A stretch of DNA of 41,900 bases from an uncultured Alcaligenaceae bacterium. Lineage in GTDB: Bacteria > Pseudomonadota > Gammaproteobacteria > Burkholderiales > Burkholderiaceae_B. Positions within the stretch are counted from its first letter, which is position 1. Every line of letters starts with the position of its first letter. Where the stretch lies: positions 1-41,900 of the forward strand of contig CALEQZ010000017.1 of the NCBI GenBank assembly GCA_937908115.1, read 5' to 3'. The notes below the pieces were generated by a model. That model was not told where the DNA came from. It saw only the letters and a list, made by a program, of their open reading frames with translations, and ran no database searches. This document shows, piece by piece, positions 9,459 to 18,336 of the stretch. The position numbers were made by a program, and so were the translations under genes.

Positions 9459-10547
9459 GTGTCCGCAGCCCCTTTGCAAAACGATGTATTCCTGCGCGCG
9501 CTGCTGCGCGAGCCGGTGCCGTATACCCCCATCTGGCTGATGCGCCAGGCCGGCCGCTATCTTCCGGAATACAACGCCACCCGGGCGCGCGCCGGTTCCT
9601 TCATGGGCCTGGCGCAGAATCCCGCGTTCGCCACCGAGGTGACGCTGCAGCCGCTGGAACGCTATGACCTGGACGCGGCCATCCTGTTTTCGGACATCCT
9701 GACCGTGCCCGACGCGATGGGCCTGGGGCTGGAATTCGCCGCCGGGGAAGGGCCGCGCTTTGCGCGACCGGTGCGCACCGAAGAGGACGTGGCGCGCCTG
9801 GCCGTGCCGGACATGGATGCGCTGCGCTACGTGTTTGACGCGGTGGCGCAAATCCGCAAGGCGCTGGCCGGCAGGGTGCCGCTGATCGGCTTTGCGGGCA
9901 GTCCCTGGACCGTGGCCTGCTACATGGTGGAAGGCCAGGGGTCGGATGACTATCGGCTGGTCAAGACGATGCTGTACGCGCGGCCGGACCTGCTGCACCG
10001 CATCCTGGACATCACCGCGCAGGCAACCGCCCGGTACCTGAACGAACAGATCGCCGCCGGCGCGCAGGCGGTGATGCTGTTCGACAGCTGGGGTGGCGTG
10101 CTGGCCGACGGCCTGTTCCAGCAGTTTTCGCTCGCCTATACCAGGAAGGTGGTCCAGGCCTTGGCGCGCGAAGCCAACGGGCGACGCGTACCGGTCATCG
10201 TCTTCACCAAGGGCGGCGGCCAATGGCTGGAGGACATCGCCGCCGTCGGCTGCGACGCCGTCGGCCTAGACTGGACGGCCGATTTGGGCGCGGCCAGGCG
10301 CCGGGTGAATGACGGGGTTGCGCTGCAGGGCAACCTGGATCCGATGACCCTGTTCGGGGGCGAGCAGGCCATCCGCCGCGAGGCGCGGCGCGTGCTCGAC
10401 GCCTATGGGCCGGTGGGTGCGGGCGGGCATGTGTTCAACCTTGGCCACGGGATTTCCCGTTACACCCCGCCCGAGGCCGTCGCGGTGCTCGTCGACGAGG
10501 TGCATGCATACAGCCGGCGCTTGCATGACCCGGGCCGGGCCGGGTAG
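9459..10547 (+). CDS. hemE: Uroporphyrinogen decarboxylase
   Basis: HemE removes the four acetate carboxyls of uroporphyrinogen III to give coproporphyrinogen III in cytosolic haem synthesis. Recognisable elements are the N-terminal signature IWLMRQAGRYLPEY with the conserved Arg residues, the active-site Asp in AILFSDILTVPDAMG, GFAGSPWT, FDSWGG, and the end region FNLGHGISRYTPPE. At 362 residues it has normal length. The start is GTG at 9459. A TAAAAT that could serve as a -10 lies at 9425-9430, but no convincing -35 matches it. Confidence 0.97.
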   Translation: MSAAPLQNDVFLRALLREPVPYTPIWLMRQAGRYLPEYNATRARAGSFMGLAQNPAFATEVTLQPLERYDLDAAILFSDILTVPDAMGLGLEFAAGEGPRFARPVRTEEDVARLAVPDMDALRYVFDAVAQIRKALAGRVPLIGFAGSPWTVACYMVEGQGSDDYRLVKTMLYARPDLLHRILDITAQATARYLNEQIAAGAQAVMLFDSWGGVLADGLFQQFSLAYTRKVVQALAREANGRRVPVIVFTKGGGQWLEDIAAVGCDAVGLDWTADLGAARRRVNDGVALQGNLDPMTLFGGEQAIRREARRVLDAYGPVGAGGHVFNLGHGISRYTPPEAVAVLVDEVHAYSRRLHDPGRAG

Positions 10548-10915
10548 CGCGGCCCGGCAACGTTGCGGACGATTGCCTGTTTTGCCTGCCGGATGCGGCC
10601 CGAAAGGGGCATGCCGGGGCGTCGGCCGGCAAGTGCACACCGGATTCGGTGTGGCGCGCCTCGTACTTGTGCACAGAAGAAAAACAAATCGGGGAAAACC
10701 CCGACAAACTTATGGTGGATTCTGAATGGGGCATCTAAGTCTATGGCGAATAAAGGATTTTCTTGTTTGTGACAAAAAGTTTTTGGCGGTTCATCCCTTT
10801 TTTATCGACAATCCACACCGCCATCCACGCCGTTTTCCCCAAAGTTATCCACAGGCAGGCAGCCCACGAGGCTGGACAAGCGCTTAGCTGGAAAATCCAG
10901 AATCCACTTTAAGTA
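10548..10915. other. 368-bp intergenic region between hemE and priA with DnaA-box-like sites
   Basis: The first 130 bases are GC-rich. From about 10675 the composition turns AT-rich, unusual for this window. A perfect DnaA box TTATCCACA is at 10845-10853, and a one-mismatch copy TTATCGACA at 10802-10810. Weaker relatives are TTTGTCACA on the minus strand (10767-10775) and CAATCCACA (10809-10817). A small inverted repeat TCGGGG-AAAA-CCCCGA (10689-10704) has no T-tract behind it. No protein-coding frame in the spacer is convincing. Confidence 0.6.
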
Positions 10916-13012
10916 ATGAAACAATCCGCGCCCACCTCCGATTTGCCTGTCTCCCCGGACGTGGCGTGGGTGCGCGTGGCCTTGGATGTGCCGTTGCCCG
11001 GCCCCTTCGACTACCGGGCCGAGGCGGCCCTGCCTGCTGGCATCCGGGTGATCGTCCCATTCGGCCGGCGCAAGCTGGTCGGCGTGGTGCTGGCCACGGT
11101 GGATGTGCCCGACCTGCCGCCGGAGCAAATACGGCCGGTGGAGCAGGTGTTGGACGATTTGCCCCCATTGCCGCCCGATTGGATGCGCATGGCGCGTTTT
11201 GCCGCCGATTACTACCAGCGGCCGATTGGCGAGGTCATGCTCCCTGCGCTGCCCGCGCCCTTGCGCAAGCCTGCCGCCTACCTGGGCAAGCGGGCCGCGG
11301 GCGGACCGCTGGCCAGGCTGGCGCGGCGGCGCGCCGCGCCGGCCACGCCGGTGGCGGCCGACGTGCCGCCGGCGCTCAACGAGGCCCAGCAGGCCGCGGT
11401 GCAGGCAATTGCCGAGCTTGCCGGCTACCAGGCGGTCCTGCTGCATGGGGTGACCGGTAGCGGCAAGACCGAGGTCTACCTGCATGCGGCCGAGCGCGTG
11501 CTGGCCGCCGGCCGTCAGGTGCTGATGTTGGTGCCGGAGATCAACCTCACGCCCCAATTCGAGAACGCCCTGCGCGCGCGCCTGGAAAGAATCGCCGGCC
11601 AGGGCGCGGTGGCGGTGCTGCATAGCGGCCTGTCCGACGGCGAACGCACGGCGGCCTGGGCCGCTGCCATGCAAGGACAGGCCCGCATCGTGCTGGGCAC
11701 CCGGCTGGCGGTATTCACGCCCATGCCGGCGCTGGGCCTGATCGTCGTCGATGAAGAACACGAGGCGTCCTACAAGCAGCAGGACGGCCTGCGCTATTCG
11801 GCGCGGGACCTGGCCGTATGGCGGGCGCGGGATCTGGACATCCCTGTGGTGCTGGGCTCGGCCACCCCTTCGCTGGAGACCTGGCACCATGTGCAAAGCG
11901 GACGCTATCGGCGGCTGGCCTTGCCCGGCCGGGCGCGTGCGGCTGCCTTGCCGGCGGTCAAGCTGGTCGACACGCGGCGGCTTGCCATGCAGCACGGAAT
12001 GTCGCCACAGCTGTTGGCAGCGATCGAGGATAGGCTGGCGCGCGGCGAGCAATCCCTGGTCTTCCTGAACCGGCGCGGCTATGCCCCGGTGCTGCATTGC
12101 GGCTCGTGCGGGTGGGTCAGCGGCTGCCCGCGTTGCACCGCCTACACCGTTTTGCACCGGCGCCAAGAGGGCGGGCACATGCTGCAATGCCATCATTGCG
12201 GCTACCACGGCCGCGTGCCCCAAGCCTGCCCGGATTGCGGCGACCAAGACCTGTTGCCCATGGGGCGAGGCACCCAGCGAATCGAGGAAACGCTGGCCGA
12301 ACGCTTTCCGCAGGCGCGCATCGCCCGCATCGACGCAGACAGTACGCGCCGCAAGGGCAGTGCCCAGGCGCTGTTTTCGCAGGTGCATGCGGGCGAAGTG
12401 GACATCCTGGTCGGCACGCAGATGGTGGCCAAGGGCCACGATTTCGCCAACCTGACGCTGGTGGGCGTGCTCAATGCCGACGCGATGTTGTTTGCCCATG
12501 ACTTCCGCGCGCCCGAGCGGCTGTTCGCCCAGCTGATGCAGGTGGCGGGCCGCGCCGGGCGCCATGGCGGGCGCGGCGAAGTGCTGATCCAGACCGGCTA
12601 CCCGGAGCAGCCGGTCTACCAGGCGCTCGTGCGCCACGACTACGAAGGCTTTGCCCGCCACGCCTTGTCCGAACGCGAGGCAGCGGGGCTGCCCCCTTAC
12701 GCCTATCAGGCGCTGCTGACCGCCCAGGCGCGCGAACTTGCCCAGGCGCTGGATTTCCTGGCGCGCGCGCGTGCCCTGCCGGACGAAGCCGGCGAAGGGG
12801 GGCTTCCCGGCGCGGCGGCGGTCACGCTCTACGACCCCGTGCCGCTGCGCATCGTGCGCGTGGCGCATATCGAACGTGCGCAGCTGTTGGTAGAAAGCGC
12901 GAGCCGCCCGGCGCTGCAGGCCTTCTTGCGGGCCTGGATGGCGCAGCTGCCCGCACTGGCCGCTCAGGGCCGCGTGCGTTGGCAGCTCGAGGTCGATCCG
13001 TTGGAGATCTGA
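10916..13012 (+). CDS. priA: Primosomal protein N' (replication restart helicase PriA)
   Basis: PriA recognises abandoned replication forks, unwinds DNA 3'-to-5' and loads the primosome for restart. The order of parts is as expected. The N-terminal DNA-binding domain begins WVRVALDVPLPGPFDYR. Walker A GVTGSGKTEVY is near residue 180 and the DEEH box (VVDEEHEASYKQ) near 280. The zinc-binding insert has paired cysteines (CGSCGWVSGCPRC, CHHCGYH, CPDCGD). The C-terminal helicase motifs include VGTQMVAKGHDF and QVAGRAGR. At 698 residues it is somewhat shorter than E. coli PriA. It lies 18 bases before rep, so the two are probably cotranscribed. Confidence 0.98.
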   Translation: MKQSAPTSDLPVSPDVAWVRVALDVPLPGPFDYRAEAALPAGIRVIVPFGRRKLVGVVLATVDVPDLPPEQIRPVEQVLDDLPPLPPDWMRMARFAADYYQRPIGEVMLPALPAPLRKPAAYLGKRAAGGPLARLARRRAAPATPVAADVPPALNEAQQAAVQAIAELAGYQAVLLHGVTGSGKTEVYLHAAERVLAAGRQVLMLVPEINLTPQFENALRARLERIAGQGAVAVLHSGLSDGERTAAWAAAMQGQARIVLGTRLAVFTPMPALGLIVVDEEHEASYKQQDGLRYSARDLAVWRARDLDIPVVLGSATPSLETWHHVQSGRYRRLALPGRARAAALPAVKLVDTRRLAMQHGMSPQLLAAIEDRLARGEQSLVFLNRRGYAPVLHCGSCGWVSGCPRCTAYTVLHRRQEGGHMLQCHHCGYHGRVPQACPDCGDQDLLPMGRGTQRIEETLAERFPQARIARIDADSTRRKGSAQALFSQVHAGEVDILVGTQMVAKGHDFANLTLVGVLNADAMLFAHDFRAPERLFAQLMQVAGRAGRHGGRGEVLIQTGYPEQPVYQALVRHDYEGFARHALSEREAAGLPPYAYQALLTAQARELAQALDFLARARALPDEAGEGGLPGAAAVTLYDPVPLRIVRVAHIERAQLLVESASRPALQAFLRAWMAQLPALAAQGRVRWQLEVDPLEI

Positions 13013-13030
13013 GCCGGGCGCGTACCAGAC

Positions 13031-15106
13031 ATGGAGATCATGCACAGCAACGAGACACCTGCATTGGCCGCGGGCTTGAACGCCGCGCAGCGCGAGGCAG
13101 TCCTCTATCTGGATGGGCCCTGCCTGGTGCTTGCCGGGGCGGGATCGGGCAAGACGCGCGTCATCACCCACAAGATTGCCTACCTGCTGCGCGATTGCGG
13201 CTACATGGGTCGCAACGTCGTGGCGTTGACGTTTACCAACAAGGCCGCGCGTGAAATGGCCGAGCGCGTCAAGACGCTGGTCGATCCGTCGCTGGCCAAG
13301 GGCCTGACCATCAGCACCTTCCATTCGCTGGGGGTGCGCATCCTGCGCGAAGAGGCCGAGCACGTGGGCCTGAAGCCGCAGTTCTCCATCATGGACGCCG
13401 ACGACGCCTTGGCGATCATCCAGGACCTGCTGGCCACGACCGATCGCGCACGGCTGCGCGCGGTGCAGTCGACGATATCGCTGTGGAAGAACGCCCTGAT
13501 GGACCCTGACGCGGCCGAGCGCGCAGCCGCCACCGCCGACGAGGCCGAGGCCGCGCGCCTCTACCGCAGCTACCAGGCGACGCTGGCGGCCTACCGGTCG
13601 GTGGACTTCGACGACCTGATCCGCCTGCCCGCGCAGCTGATGGAGCGCAACCCGGAAGTGCGCGAGCGTTGGCAAAACCGCGTGCGCTACCTATTGGTCG
13701 ACGAATACCAGGACACCAACGTTTGCCAGTACCGGCTGGTGCAGTGGCTGACCGGCCCGCGCGCCATGTTCACCGCCGTGGGCGACGACGACCAGGCCAT
13801 CTACGCCTGGCGCGGCGCGACGATGGAGAACCTGGCCAAGTTGCCCGCCGACTACCCGGGCCTGAAGATCATCAAGCTGGAGCAGAACTACCGCTCGGTG
13901 CAGCGCATCCTGGCCGCGGCCAACCGGGTGATCTCGCGCAACCCGAAACTGTTCGAGAAAACCCTGTGGTCGGACCTGGGCGCAGGCGAGCCCATCACCG
14001 TTTCGGCCATGGACGACGAGCAGGCCGAGGCCGAGTCCATCGCCATGAGGATTTCCGCGATGCGCTTCGAGCGCCGGCTGCGCTGGAAGGATTTCGCCGT
14101 GCTCTATCGGAGCAACCACCAGTCGCGCGTGCTGGAGCAGGCGCTGCGAAACCTCAAGATTCCCTACACCATCTCGGGCGGACAAAGCTTTTTCGACAAG
14201 GCCGAGGTGCGCGACATCCTGGCCTATCTGCGGCTATTGGCCAATGACGACGACGATCCAGCCTTCATCCGTGCGGCGACGACGCCGCGGCGCGGCATCG
14301 GCCAGGCCACGCTGCAGGCGCTGGGGGCGTACGCGGCCGAGCGCCAGCTGTCGCTGTACGCGGCGACTTTCGAACAGGGCCTGGCAGGCCGCCTGTCGGC
14401 ACGCCAGCTCGAACCCTTGCGCACGTTCGGCGAGTTCATCCAGCGCATGCAATGGCGCGCCGGGCGGGGCAGCGACGGGCGCGGCCCGGCCTCGGCCGAG
14501 CCGGCCGGGCCGCTGTTGGACGACCTGCTCGCCGCGATCCAGTACGAACGCTACCTATACGACACGCTCGAGGAACGCACGGCGCAGACGCGCTGGCAGA
14601 ACGTGCTGGAGCTGGTCGGGTGGCTCAAGCGCAAGGCCGAGGAAGACGGCTTGACGTTGTTCGAGCTGGTGCAGCACGTGGCGCTCGTGACCATGCTCGA
14701 GCGCAGCGACGACGAAGAGCCCGATGCGGTCAAGCTATCCACCCTGCACGCGGCCAAGGGCCTGGAGTATCCGCACGTGTTTCTGGCCGGCGTGGAGGAA
14801 GGGTTGCTGCCCCATCTGGGCAAGGACGACGAGCAGGGCGATCCCGCGCGCGCGGCCGAGTCGCTTGCCTCGCGCATCGAGGAAGAACGCCGCCTGATGT
14901 ACGTAGGCATCACGCGCGCCCAGCGCAGCCTGCACCTGAGCTGGTGCAAGAAGCGGCGCCGCGCCCGCGAGGACGTGGTGCGCGAGCCGTCGCGGTTCAT
15001 CGAGGAAATGGGGGTGGGCGAAGACAAAATCCAGGAAGACGAGGCCACGCGCGCGATGAGCCCCAAGGAGCGGCTGGGCATGCTCAAGGCGCTGCTGGCC
15101 AAATAG
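13031..15106 (+). CDS. rep: ATP-dependent DNA helicase Rep (UvrD/Rep superfamily 1)
   Basis: This is a superfamily 1A 3'-to-5' helicase. Rep helps forks move past bound proteins and works with PriA in restart, which fits its place directly after priA. Motifs appear in order: I GAGSGKTRV, Ia LTFTNKAAREM, II LLVDEYQDTN, III GDDDQAIYAWRGA, IV LEQNYRS, V TLHAAKGLEYPHVFLAG, VI EERRLMYVGITRAQ. The length of 691 residues is close to E. coli Rep (673) and below UvrD (720), so Rep is preferred, but the paralogue choice is not certain. An ATG at 13031 is used; an in-frame ATG three codons later is also possible. Confidence 0.93.
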   Translation: MEIMHSNETPALAAGLNAAQREAVLYLDGPCLVLAGAGSGKTRVITHKIAYLLRDCGYMGRNVVALTFTNKAAREMAERVKTLVDPSLAKGLTISTFHSLGVRILREEAEHVGLKPQFSIMDADDALAIIQDLLATTDRARLRAVQSTISLWKNALMDPDAAERAAATADEAEAARLYRSYQATLAAYRSVDFDDLIRLPAQLMERNPEVRERWQNRVRYLLVDEYQDTNVCQYRLVQWLTGPRAMFTAVGDDDQAIYAWRGATMENLAKLPADYPGLKIIKLEQNYRSVQRILAAANRVISRNPKLFEKTLWSDLGAGEPITVSAMDDEQAEAESIAMRISAMRFERRLRWKDFAVLYRSNHQSRVLEQALRNLKIPYTISGGQSFFDKAEVRDILAYLRLLANDDDDPAFIRAATTPRRGIGQATLQALGAYAAERQLSLYAATFEQGLAGRLSARQLEPLRTFGEFIQRMQWRAGRGSDGRGPASAEPAGPLLDDLLAAIQYERYLYDTLEERTAQTRWQNVLELVGWLKRKAEEDGLTLFELVQHVALVTMLERSDDEEPDAVKLSTLHAAKGLEYPHVFLAGVEEGLLPHLGKDDEQGDPARAAESLASRIEEERRLMYVGITRAQRSLHLSWCKKRRRAREDVVREPSRFIEEMGVGEDKIQEDEATRAMSPKERLGMLKALLAK

Positions 15107-15131
15107 GCGTCGGCGTCCATCGATACGGCCG

Positions 15132-15154
15132 CGGCCGCGGGGATGCCGCGGCCG
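15132..15154. repeat. GC-rich inverted repeat between convergent rep and M20 peptidase genes
   Basis: A perfect 9-bp stem (15132-15140 with 15146-15154) closes a GGATG loop. It lies in the 122-base space between two convergent genes. There is no T-run on either side, so it is only a possible weak bidirectional terminator. Confidence 0.4.
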
Positions 15155-15228
15155 GCCCTGGCCTGGTCCTGCTGGGAATGCGCCGGCCTTGCGCTGGCAC
15201 GCGTGCAAGCCGTGATGCCGCTCGAGGG

Positions 15229-16377
15229 TTACGCCAGCTCGCGCAACAGCAGTTCCCAGAACTTGAGGCGGGTCTGCAGCGTGGAGATGACGATGTATTC
15301 GTTCAGCGTGTGGGCGCCGTCGCCGTCGGCGCCCAGGCCGTCCAGCGTGGGCACGCCCAAGGCGGAGGTGAAGTTGGCGTCGCTGCCGCCGCCCGTCATG
15401 GGCGCCTCGTCGAGTTCGAAGCCGGCCTCGCGCGCATGGCGCTGGGCCAGCGCCAGCAGCGCGGCAGCCGCCTCGGTGCGCACCATGGGCGGGCGGTTCA
15501 GCTCGACGTCGATCTCCAGTTCCACGTCCGGGTCGACCGCGCACAGGTTGCGCATGCGCCGCAGTACGTCTTCGGCGGCAGCCATGTCCGGAACGCGGAA
15601 ATCGACCATGCAGCGGCAGCGGGCCGGCACCGTGTTGGTGGCCGTACCGCCGGAGATGGTGCCCACGCTGACGGTGATGCCGCGCTCGTAGTCGGTCATG
15701 GCTTCCAGCGCCAGCACCTGGTGCGCCATTTCGCGGATGGCGCTGCGGCCTTTCTCGTGCTGCATGCCGGCATGCGCCGGCCGGCCCTTGACGTCCAGGC
15801 GCAGCAGGCCCGTCCCTTTGCGGGCAGTGACGCATTTGCCGGTGTGGGGGCGGGCGGGCTCGCACACCAGGGCGTACTTGGCATTGGCCGCGAGTTTTTC
15901 GGTCCACGCGCGCGAGGCATGGCTGCCGATCTCTTCGTCCGGCACCATCAGGAAGTCGACGGGCAGGTGCGTGTCGCCGGGCCGCGCCAGCCGCGACAAG
16001 GCAGCCAGCGCCAGGTACATGCCGCCTTTCATGTCGTAGCTGCCAGGGCCGTACAGCCGGTCGCCTTCGATGCGGCAGGGATTGTCCTTGAGCGTGCCCA
16101 CGGGATGGACGGTGTCCAGGTGGCCCAGTATCAGGATGCCGGGCCGCGTGTCTCCCGAGGCGCGGTTGCTGACATGCAGCAGCGGGCCGGTGCTGGGCCC
16201 CAGGTCGGCCAGCTCGGCTGCCAGGCCGGCGGCAGCGGCTTCGGCGCGCACGAGTTCGGCCATGGCGGCCACGCCTTGCGGCCAGTTCGAGGGGGATTCA
16301 CATTGCACCCAGGACTGGATGCCCGCGACGAGCTCCTCGGCTGTCGGCAGCGGCGAGGGATTGGACGGCGAAGACAC
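15229..16377 (-). CDS. M20 family metallopeptidase (carboxypeptidase G2 / deacylase-like)
   Basis: M20 enzymes are two-zinc hydrolases that cleave C-terminal amino acids from peptides or remove acyl groups from N-acyl amino acids. Visible metal and catalytic motifs are HLDTVHP (His86, Asp88), GSYDMKGG (bridging Asp115), VPDEEIGS (Glu148/Glu149) and a late His in GDGAHTLNEY. The order and spacing match the glutamate carboxypeptidase branch. At 382 residues it is family-sized. No signal peptide is evident, so it is probably cytosolic. The start is GTG. It is the last gene of the minus-strand peptide-transport operon, 39 bases after the hydrolase, and would process the imported substrate. Confidence 0.88.
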   Translation of the reverse strand: MSSPSNPSPLPTAEELVAGIQSWVQCESPSNWPQGVAAMAELVRAEAAAAGLAAELADLGPSTGPLLHVSNRASGDTRPGILILGHLDTVHPVGTLKDNPCRIEGDRLYGPGSYDMKGGMYLALAALSRLARPGDTHLPVDFLMVPDEEIGSHASRAWTEKLAANAKYALVCEPARPHTGKCVTARKGTGLLRLDVKGRPAHAGMQHEKGRSAIREMAHQVLALEAMTDYERGITVSVGTISGGTATNTVPARCRCMVDFRVPDMAAAEDVLRRMRNLCAVDPDVELEIDVELNRPPMVRTEAAAALLALAQRHAREAGFELDEAPMTGGGSDANFTSALGVPTLDGLGADGDGAHTLNEYIVISTLQTRLKFWELLLRELA

Positions 16378-16416
16378 GATGTCGATCCGAAGGGTTGAGA
16401 GGGCTGGGCGCGCAGA

Positions 16417-17319
16417 TCAGGCCACCTGCCGGCCCGCCAGGGCGGCAAGCTGCGCGTCGTCCGGCAGTTTGCCTTCGAACCAAAGGCTGGCGCAAGCCGC
16501 GGACATGGCGCGGCCGTCGTGGCCGATGCCGGGCACCACTTGCAGCGTCCAGCCGAATGGCACGCCGCGGCGCTGCGCCTCGCGCTGGCCGGCCTCGAAG
16601 TAATGAAGCGCGCGCGCGAACCGGTGCGGCCCTTGCCGCTTGGCTGCGGGTTCGGACGGCAGGTTGGGATCGTCGGTGGCGATGTCCTGGTCGCCGGCCA
16701 GTATGGTCAGGGGGTAGGCGAGCAGGCGCACGAGATGGCCTTCGTCCAAGCCCACCCCATCGAGTCCTTCCGGAAAGCGGCAGTCGAAGGTCGGCAGTGT
16801 GTACCAGCCGGGATTGGCCGCGGTGACCGCGCAAAACGGCGCATGCGGCTGGCTGCTCATCAGGCGGTGCACGAACTGGCCGCCTGCCGAATGCCCGAAC
16901 AGGTAAGCCTGGTCGACGGTCGTGACGCCCGCCTTGCGCAGGTCGGCGAACACCTTGGCGACCAGGGCGTAGGTCCAGCTTTCGACCGGGCGCGCCCGGC
17001 CGTCGCCGTCGAAGACCCGGCCGTTGTTGTAGCTTTCCACGCCGGGCCAGGCTTCGTTGGAGAACGTAGGCGCGACGATCAGCAGGTTGTACTTGTCCGC
17101 GGCGTCGACCCAGAAATCGCGGTAATCATCGCCGTTGCGCAGCACGCCGTGCTGCACCATCACCACCGGACGGTCCGGCGCATAGCTGGCGGGCCGATAG
17201 GTGTTGAGGGTGAAGGGCCGGTCGGCATTGTCGCCTTCATCGACGTAGGCGATGGCATTTCGGCCGGGGCGGGCGAGCTCCCGGGCGATGCGTTCCACGT
17301 TGGAAATTTGTGGGCTCAT
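16417..17319 (-). CDS. Alpha/beta hydrolase
   Basis: The protein carries an oxyanion-side strand PVVMVQHGVLRNGDDY, the nucleophile elbow FGHSAGGQF (Ser144 of 300), a candidate acid in LAGDQDIATDD and a candidate catalytic His in GIGHDGRAM. This is the full triad layout of an esterase or amidase-like serine hydrolase. The fold region resembles polyhydroxybutyrate-depolymerase/esterase relatives, but no signal peptide is seen. The ATG at 17319 is preferred over a TTG three codons earlier. The gene begins nine bases after the stop of the second ABC ATPase. I infer that it acts on the substrate of the adjacent importer, perhaps by de-esterification. The true substrate is unknown. Confidence 0.8.
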   Translation of the reverse strand: MSPQISNVERIARELARPGRNAIAYVDEGDNADRPFTLNTYRPASYAPDRPVVMVQHGVLRNGDDYRDFWVDAADKYNLLIVAPTFSNEAWPGVESYNNGRVFDGDGRARPVESWTYALVAKVFADLRKAGVTTVDQAYLFGHSAGGQFVHRLMSSQPHAPFCAVTAANPGWYTLPTFDCRFPEGLDGVGLDEGHLVRLLAYPLTILAGDQDIATDDPNLPSEPAAKRQGPHRFARALHYFEAGQREAQRRGVPFGWTLQVVPGIGHDGRAMSAACASLWFEGKLPDDAQLAALAGRQVA

Positions 17320-17328
17320 GGCGGGCAA

Positions 17329-18336
17329 TCAGGTCTGGGTGTTGAGGTGACAGGCCGACCAGTGGCCGGCGGCGATTGGTTCTAGCGCTGGCGCTTGCTC
17401 GCGGCAGCGTGGCATGGCATGCGGGCAGCGGGGGTGAAAGGCGCACCCCGAGGGGGGATTCAACGGCGACGGGATCTCGCCCTTGATGGGGACGAAGCGG
17501 CGGCCGCGGCGGCGCACGTCGGGAACTTCGGCCAGCAGGGCCTGCGTGTAGGGGTGGTTGGCGCGCGAGAAGATCTCGGCGGCCGGCGCCTGTTCGACGA
17601 TCTTGCCCAGGTACATGATGGCCACGCGGTCGGAGATATGCCTGACCACGCCCAGGTCATGGCTGATGAACAGGTAGGTCAGGCCGTGCTGCTCGCGCAG
17701 GTCCATGAACAGGTTGATGACCTGGGCCTGGATCGAGACGTCCAGCGCGGCGACTGGTTCGTCACAGACCAGGAACTTGGGCTGCACCATCAAGGCCCGG
17801 GCAATGCCGACGCGCTGGCGCTGGCCGCCCGAAAGCTGGTGCGCGAACCGGTCGCGGTAGTCGCGTTCCAAGCCGACCGCGGACAGCGCGCGCTCGACGC
17901 GCGAGGGGATCTCGCCGGCAGGCGCGAGCCTGTGCACTTTCAGCGGTTCGGCCAATATCTGCCGCAACCGTTGGCGCGGATTGAGCGAAGCCTGCGGATC
18001 CTGGAAGACCATTTGCACGCCCAGCACATAGGCCAGCCGCTGCGCCCCGCGCAGGTTCGCCGTGGGCTCGCCCTGGTAAAGCACCTCGCCCTCGGTCGGG
18101 CGATGCAGGCCGGCGACGATACGTCCCAACGTGGACTTGCCGCAACCGGATTCGCCCACCAGTCCCAGGACTTCGCCGTGCGCCACGGCCAGGTCCACGC
18201 CGTTGACGGCGTGGACGGTGCGCCGGTCGATGGGGCGGCCGGCCAGCGCAAGCAAGCGCTGGGCCAGGTCGGGGCGCTGCTCGAAGCGCTTGTGTACGTT
18301 GCGTAGCTCGATGACGGGCGGATGGTGCGAAGTCAT
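17329..18336 (-). CDS. dppF: Peptide ABC transporter ATP-binding protein (DppF/OppF type)
   Basis: This is the second of two ATPases that power the peptide importer. Walker A GESGCGKST lies near residue 50. The signature is LSGGQRQRVGIARAL, Walker B is FLVCDEPVAALD, and the H-loop is FISHDLGVV. The C-terminal oligopeptide-transporter tail (PSPLNPPSGCAFHPRCP) is typical of DppD/DppF/OppD/OppF proteins and often binds an Fe-S cluster in relatives. It has 335 residues. Its ATG overlaps the stop of dppD by four bases (ATGA), indicating translational coupling. DppF rather than DppD is chosen by order and by the VHAVNGVDL start region. The dpp symbols denote type, not a proven substrate. Confidence 0.92.
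   Translation of the reverse strand: MTSHHPPVIELRNVHKRFEQRPDLAQRLLALAGRPIDRRTVHAVNGVDLAVAHGEVLGLVGESGCGKSTLGRIVAGLHRPTEGEVLYQGEPTANLRGAQRLAYVLGVQMVFQDPQASLNPRQRLRQILAEPLKVHRLAPAGEIPSRVERALSAVGLERDYRDRFAHQLSGGQRQRVGIARALMVQPKFLVCDEPVAALDVSIQAQVINLFMDLREQHGLTYLFISHDLGVVRHISDRVAIMYLGKIVEQAPAAEIFSRANHPYTQALLAEVPDVRRRGRRFVPIKGEIPSPLNPPSGCAFHPRCPHAMPRCREQAPALEPIAAGHWSACHLNTQT

Noticed and set aside
10689..10704. Inverted repeat TCGGGG-AAAA-CCCCGA considered as the hemE terminator
   Set aside because: It lies 140 bases after the gene and is not followed by a T-run. The stem is only 6 bp.
10802..13675. 957-codon open frame on the minus strand across priA and rep
   Set aside because: It is antisense to priA and rep, is His/Gln/Arg-rich and has no domain signature.
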